From Acidobacteriota bacterium (lineage in GTDB: Bacteria > Acidobacteriota > Vicinamibacteria > Vicinamibacterales > Fen-181), in contig JANYLG010000152.1 of assembly GCA_025363775.1 (NCBI GenBank), positions 1-36,087 of the forward strand: a DNA stretch of 36,087 nt, written 5' to 3'. Of this stretch, positions 32,406 through 36,087 are shown one piece after another. Both the position numbers and the translations under genes were made by a program. Below the pieces are notes generated by a model. It saw nothing but the letters and a program-made list of their open reading frames with translations. It was not told the DNA's origin and ran no database searches. Numbering within the stretch: position 1 is the stretch's first letter; each line of letters opens with the position of its first letter.

Positions 32406-32726
32406 ATGCCCGTTCAAACCACGATCACTGCCGCGTCCGCCGCCCCCGCGTCCGCCAAGCCGAAACGCCCGATCGAGATCCTCCGCGAACGCCACGGCGG
32501 CATGTCGAAGGAGCTCAAGGACTACTTCAACGAGCAGCAGAAGATCTACAAGGCGTTGCGCGCGGCGCTCGCGAGCGGGCCACGCACCGTGCCGCAGCTC
32601 GCCCGGGAGTGCAGCCTGCCGTCGCCCGTCGTCATGTGGCACCTGATGGCGCTGCGACGGTACGGTGAAGTACTCGATGGCCCCGAGCAGAACGGATACC
32701 TGCTGTACACCCTGAAGGGAGCCTGA
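32406..32726 (+). CDS. Small winged-helix-like protein of the hydrogenase operon
   Basis: The 106-residue product has an Ala/Lys-rich N-terminus, then KALRAALASGPRTVPQLARECSLPSPVVMWHLMALRRYGEV and a beta-wing YLLYTLKGA, the pattern of a winged-helix fold. A similar small protein is, as far as I recall, sometimes found next to bacterial hdr genes. It could bind DNA, or join the protein complex, since it sits inside a structural-gene operon. Its stop overlaps no gene; the next start is three bases later with a ribosome site inside its last codons. No Cys are present. Confidence 0.65.
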   Translation: MPVQTTITAASAAPASAKPKRPIEILRERHGGMSKELKDYFNEQQKIYKALRAALASGPRTVPQLARECSLPSPVVMWHLMALRRYGEVLDGPEQNGYLLYTLKGA

Positions 32727-32728
32727 CC

Positions 32729-33952
32729 GTGCAGTACTATCGAATGGACCCGGCGCTGTCCGCCGAGCTGGCCGCCTTCGGTGGCACAACGCTGGGCCGG
32801 TGCTTCAGTTGCGGCAACTGCACGGCCGTCTGCGGGCTCTCGAAGGGGGATACGGTCTTCCCCCGGAAGATCATTCGCTACCTGCAGGTCGGCCTCTCGG
32901 ACCGCCTGCTCGAATCGCCGGAGCCGTGGCTCTGCTATTACTGCGGCACCTGCTCGGAGACCTGTCCGCGCGACGCCGAGCCGGGCGAGCTGATGATGGC
33001 GACCAGGCGATGGCTCGTCAGCAAGTACGACTGGACCGGCCTGTCCAGGCGCCTCTACCTCTCGGAGGCCTGGGAGTTGGGCCTGCTGGCCGGCGTGGCG
33101 CTCTTCGTCCTGGCGATGTTCCTGGTGCCCGGCTGGTTGGGCGCCACCTTTGGCTTCTCGGCGATCGACACCAGCGCGCTCGAACACGTGCGCCTCGACC
33201 TGTTCGCGCCGACCGACGTCGTCCACTATGCCGACTTGGCGCTCGCCGGCCTGCTCGGCGTGCTCCTCGGCGTGAACGCCCTTCGTATGGTGCTCTTCGT
33301 CAGGAAGGGCATGCGGCACCTGAAGACCCCGCCCTCGATCTGGATCGGCAAGGCCTACGAGATCCTCCTCCACGGCGCCACGCAGAAACGATGGCTGCAG
33401 TGCGACAACGACGCGCGCGGCAAGTGGCTGCGCCACTTTCTGCTCGTGACCGGCTACGCCACGATGTTCCTCCTGGTCATCGTCTTCCTGCCGGCCTTCC
33501 AGCGGGAGGGCTCGGAGTTCCACTACACGGCGATCTTCGGTTACTACGCCACCGTGGTGCTGCTCGGCGTCACCCTGCTGGCCATGCGCAGCCGCCTGAA
33601 GAAGCAGGAGCAGTACCATCGGTTCTCGCACGCGTCCGACTGGATGTTCCTGGTGCTGCTGTTCCTGACGGCGCTCTCGGGGATTGCGCTCCACGCCGTG
33701 CGGCTACTCGACCTGCCGTGGCCCACCTACATCCTCTACGTCGTGCACCTGATGATCGCGGTGCCCATGCTCGTCATCGAGGTTCCGTTCGGCAAGTGGA
33801 ACCACCTGGTGTTTCGTCCCGTGGCCCAGTACCTCGTGGCCGTGCGCGAGGCGGCGCAGGCCCGCCAGCCAGCCCCCGCACCGCCGCCGCGTCACGCACC
33901 GTCGCCGCGTCACGCGCCATCGCCGCGTCACGCGCCCGTGGTTGCCCGATGA
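32729..33952 (+). CDS. QmoC-like fusion: HdrC-type ferredoxin plus cytochrome-b-like membrane domain
   Basis: The 407-residue protein has two [4Fe-4S] motifs, C25/28/31/35 and C69/72/75/79, like HdrC. Six predicted helices follow (about 115-137, 166-191, 235-255, 266-287, 304-325, 333-353) with conserved His in H236, H297, H301, H322, H340 and H359 that could bind heme b. This HdrC-HdrE fusion is the design of QmoC, which passes electrons between quinone and cytoplasmic HdrA-like subunits. No HdrB with CCG domains is present in the operon. The tail (about 380-407) is a Pro/His-rich repeat, RHAPSP. GTG start at 32729 follows AAGGGAG at seven bases. Confidence 0.85.
   Translation: MQYYRMDPALSAELAAFGGTTLGRCFSCGNCTAVCGLSKGDTVFPRKIIRYLQVGLSDRLLESPEPWLCYYCGTCSETCPRDAEPGELMMATRRWLVSKYDWTGLSRRLYLSEAWELGLLAGVALFVLAMFLVPGWLGATFGFSAIDTSALEHVRLDLFAPTDVVHYADLALAGLLGVLLGVNALRMVLFVRKGMRHLKTPPSIWIGKAYEILLHGATQKRWLQCDNDARGKWLRHFLLVTGYATMFLLVIVFLPAFQREGSEFHYTAIFGYYATVVLLGVTLLAMRSRLKKQEQYHRFSHASDWMFLVLLFLTALSGIALHAVRLLDLPWPTYILYVVHLMIAVPMLVIEVPFGKWNHLVFRPVAQYLVAVREAAQARQPAPAPPPRHAPSPRHAPSPRHAPVVAR
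33887..33940 (+). repeat. 18-bp tandem repeat, three copies, in the QmoC-like gene
   Basis: Units begin ccgcgtcacgc at 33887, 33905 and 33923 and encode the tail repeat RHAPSP. The copies differ at few bases. It may expand or contract by slippage. Confidence 0.75.
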
Positions 33953-34545
33953 CGCCAGACCGTCCCGGGCGCAGCTGCCAGGCGGCGACCCTGGTCGCAT
34001 CTTCGCCCTCCCCCACCGGCAGCGGGGCGACCTTCCCGCCATCGTCGGCTGTGCCAGAAGCCAAAACGACGATCGTCCTCGGGCTGGGGAACCCGGTGCG
34101 TTACGACGATGCGGTGGGCCTGAGAGTGGCGGAGGAAGTCGAGCGGTTGCTCGCCGACGAGCCCGTGCCGGGCGTGCGCGTCCTGACCAGCACGCGCGCT
34201 GGCTTCGAGCTGATTGACCTGCTGGCCGGCGCGGATCACGCCATCATCGTGGACTGCCTCGAGGTACCCGGCGGCGTGCCGGGCACGGTGCGCCAGTTGA
34301 CGCTCGAGGACGTGTCAGGCGCGTCGCGCCTGGTGGGCCAGCACGACCTGACGCTGGCAGACGCGTTCGAGTTCGCGCGCGCCTCGGGCGTGTCGATGCC
34401 GCGCACCGCGGAGATCTACGGGATACAGGCGGCTGACACGCTGCGAATCGAGGAAGGCCTCTCTCCGGAGGTCGCCGCCACCGTCCCTCTCCTGGCGCGG
34501 GCGATTCACGAACGGCTCCGCCATAACCCGGTTTCTTCTCCCTGA
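33949..34545 (+). CDS. Hydrogenase maturation protease (HyaD/HycI family)
   Basis: The 198-residue protein has the family core starting IVLGLGNPVRYDDAVGLRVAEEV, with acidic residues for nickel sensing, IIVDCLE, and H in VGQHDLTL. This endopeptidase cleaves the C-terminal peptide from the large subunit after nickel insertion; the large subunit here has such a peptide. The N-terminal 37 residues before the core are Ser/Thr/Pro-rich and unusual, as family members are usually about 150-170 residues. ATG overlaps the upstream stop (ATGA, 33949-33952). A GTG at 34051 would remove the extension but lacks a ribosome site. Confidence 0.85.
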   Translation: MTPDRPGRSCQAATLVASSPSPTGSGATFPPSSAVPEAKTTIVLGLGNPVRYDDAVGLRVAEEVERLLADEPVPGVRVLTSTRAGFELIDLLAGADHAIIVDCLEVPGGVPGTVRQLTLEDVSGASRLVGQHDLTLADAFEFARASGVSMPRTAEIYGIQAADTLRIEEGLSPEVAATVPLLARAIHERLRHNPVSSP

Positions 34546-34593
34546 CGTCAGAGACTTCGCGCGGAAGGGACCACCACTCAGAGCCACCAGGTC

Positions 34594-34608
34594 GGACCAT
34601 GAAGGTCC
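34594..34608. terminator. Weak hairpin between convergent genes
   Basis: GGACC at 34594-34598 pairs with GGTCC at 34604-34608, with GGGACC at 34568 as an alternative partner. It lies 49 bases after the protease stop. No U-tract, so termination here is uncertain. Confidence 0.3.
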
Positions 34609-34675
34609 CTATGGCGCCGGCCTCCTGGGACAAGGCTCTGTGATCTTGGTGTGCTCCGGGGTTGGCGGGCGCACG

Positions 34676-35416
34676 TCAGGCAGGGGCCAGCGGAAGCCGC
34701 ACGGTGACCGTGGTGCCCCGGCCCTCCCCGCTCTCGACGTCGATCGTGAAACCGCAGCGGTCAACGACGGCCTTGACGATGGCCAGCCCCAGGCCGGTTC
34801 CCTGCGGGTCGATCGCCTTCGCGTTGGGCGCGCGAAAGAACTCCTCGAACAGGTGAGGACGAGCCTCGTCGGGTATCCCGATGCCTGTATCGGCGACGAT
34901 GAGCCGGGCGACATCGTTGACCCTGTCCACCGACACCCGCACCTGGCCGCCGGGCGCGTACTTCACGGCGTTGCTCACCAGGTTGTCCAGCGCGAGAGCG
35001 ATGTCGGCGGCGTCGGCGGGGACGACCAGTGAGTCGGCACACTCGTCGCAGTGAAGCACAACGCCTTTCGCGCGCGCCACCGGCTCGAACCGGCTGCAGA
35101 CATCCCTGACCAGGCTGCCGAGGGACGGGCAGGACTGCCCGGCGTCGGCCTCTGGTCGGAGGCTCGCCATCGCAAGATCAATCAAGTCATCCACCAGCGC
35201 CTGCAGGAATTCGAGGCGCCGTTCCACCCGGCCGACCAGGTCGGCCTGGGACGGGCTCAGCGGCCCGGCGTAGCCATCTGCCAACACCGACAGGATGGTT
35301 CTCGTGGCGGCGATCGGCTGACGCAGATCGTGTGTCACCATGCGGAGGAAGCGGGCCACCTCGCCGCGGGTGCGGTCGCGGCCCGGTTCCGGGCTGATCG
35401 GGCTGGAGCTGGCCAT
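34676..35416 (-). CDS. Soluble histidine kinase (HisKA and ATPase domains only)
   Basis: The 246-residue protein has phospho-acceptor H29 in MVTHDLRQP, N-box LALDNLVSNAVKYAPGG and G-boxes DTGIGIPDEA and GTGLGLAI. There is no membrane helix or sensor domain, so its signal must come through a partner. Start ATG 35416 follows GGAGAG and is 16 bases after the receiver gene. The frame continues upstream into that gene without similarity. It converges on the hydrogenase operon. Confidence 0.88.
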   Translation of the reverse strand: MASSSPISPEPGRDRTRGEVARFLRMVTHDLRQPIAATRTILSVLADGYAGPLSPSQADLVGRVERRLEFLQALVDDLIDLAMASLRPEADAGQSCPSLGSLVRDVCSRFEPVARAKGVVLHCDECADSLVVPADAADIALALDNLVSNAVKYAPGGQVRVSVDRVNDVARLIVADTGIGIPDEARPHLFEEFFRAPNAKAIDPQGTGLGLAIVKAVVDRCGFTIDVESGEGRGTTVTVRLPLAPA

Positions 35417-35432
35417 GCGCGCGCTCTCCGCG

Positions 35433-35843
35433 TTAACGCCGCGCCGTCGTCTTGCCCAGGAGTTCCTCCACCGTTGCCACCAGACGGTCCGCGCTCGCCG
35501 GTTTCTCGAGGAACGCATCGACCGGCAGCGAGCCTTCGTCGGGACCGAAGCGATGCGGCGTCGTGCGATGGATCGAGGTCAGCACAAGGATCGGCACGCC
35601 TCGGTAGGCGGCGTATTCGGAGGTGTCCGAGGGGTCGCGCAGCAACTGGGCGACACGGAAGCCCTCGGTGTAGCGGTCCATCATCACGTCGAGGATAATC
35701 AGGTCCGGGTCGGTTTCCTTCACGCGCCGCAGTCCGAGTTCGCCGTTCGGCGCCGCGTGGAATCGGTGTCCCTTGCCCTCCAGCAGGATTTTCAGCGCCG
35801 CGACGAGGTCGGCATCGTCGTCGATCATCAGGATCGTGGCCAT
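35433..35843 (-). CDS. Single-domain response regulator (CheY-like)
   Basis: The 136-residue product has acidic pocket IDDD (8-10), phospho-acceptor D52 (IILDVMMD), LVLTS and FLEKPAS with the conserved Lys. There is no output domain, so it acts on the kinase or another protein. ATG 35843 follows AAGGAGGGG; an open frame upstream has no similarity and no ribosome site. It probably forms a pair with the soluble kinase downstream. Confidence 0.87.
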   Translation of the reverse strand: MATILMIDDDADLVAALKILLEGKGHRFHAAPNGELGLRRVKETDPDLIILDVMMDRYTEGFRVAQLLRDPSDTSEYAAYRGVPILVLTSIHRTTPHRFGPDEGSLPVDAFLEKPASADRLVATVEELLGKTTARR

Positions 35844-36087
35844 GTCCGCTGCCCCTCCTTCCCCGATTGACAGCCAACGCCCCGCACGTCGCCGCTGTGC
35901 GGGCGAGCCATCATCCCACTTCGCGGGTGCCGGGACAAGCCGTGTCCAACCCGAAAATCCTGAACCTCTTGTCGCCGTCGCGGGTGTGAGCCGGAGGCTG
36001 ATAGGGATCGAGCCAGCCTGGGTCACCTGACTTCATTACTCACGATCAACGCGGTTGGCGATCGGCAAGCCGGCGGGTGAGCGATCG
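35844..36087. other. Right-edge intergenic region
   Basis: No gene or RNA was recognised. It should contain the promoter of the receiver-kinase pair. Confidence 0.4.

Noticed and set aside
25784-34545. Canonical MvhADG-HdrABC heterodisulfide reductase complex
   Set aside because: There is no HdrB with CCG domains, and the HdrC part is fused to a membrane cytochrome-b-like domain, so the methanogen-type disulfide acceptor is not supported.

Overview
The window is about 36 kb of GC-rich bacterial chromosome with dense, mostly operonic genes. No rRNA, tRNA, CRISPR array or transposase gene was seen. The gene mix is a secreted M14 carboxypeptidase with Gly/Pro inserts, an Oar-like TonB receptor with an N-terminal carboxypeptidase-regulatory domain, a serine hydrolase with lipocalin-like repeats, and very high GC at third codon positions. 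It resembles Acidobacteriota, perhaps Vicinamibacteria. That placement is inference; no marker gene is present.

Layout. Positions 1-714 hold the N-terminal half of an ABC-F ATPase on the minus strand, cut by the window edge. A repeat-rich gap follows, then a secreted lipoprotein (1113-2384, plus). A perfect 13-bp hairpin at 2710-2739 separates it from a minus-strand pair, acyl-CoA dehydrogenase and M14 peptidase, which lies downstream of a serine hydrolase. The serine hydrolase diverges from glutamine synthetase, and glutamine synthetase is followed one base later by a TonB-dependent receptor. Positions 13569-22982 form a minus-strand block: OmpR-type regulator, histidine kinase, PepSY-like secreted protein, YVTN-type beta-propeller, TolC-like outer-membrane protein, membrane-fusion protein and RND pump. 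This reads as a self-regulated tripartite efflux system with two unusual exported accessory proteins.

Positions 23280-25480 are an accessory scar. Two toxin-antitoxin pairs (DUF433/DUF5615 and RHH/PIN) sit between degraded integron attC-like sites. They are followed by the 3' remnant of an M14 peptidase gene and a satellite-like tandem repeat.

The main discovery is the plus-strand operon at 25784-34545: long HdrA, MvhD, [NiFe]-hydrogenase small and large subunits, a second shorter HdrA, a 106-residue winged-helix-like protein, a QmoC-like protein (two [4Fe-4S] clusters plus a six-helix cytochrome-b-like domain) and a hydrogenase maturation protease. HdrB, the heterodisulfide-reducing subunit, is absent. 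Compared with QmoABC, the parts amount to a QmoB split into HdrA and MvhD, a QmoA, and a QmoC, joined to a group-3-type hydrogenase. The predicted path is H2 to MvhAG, MvhD, the HdrA pair, the QmoC-like protein and then quinone, possibly with a flavin-based branch to a low-potential carrier. A receiver protein and a soluble histidine kinase are encoded convergently at its end.
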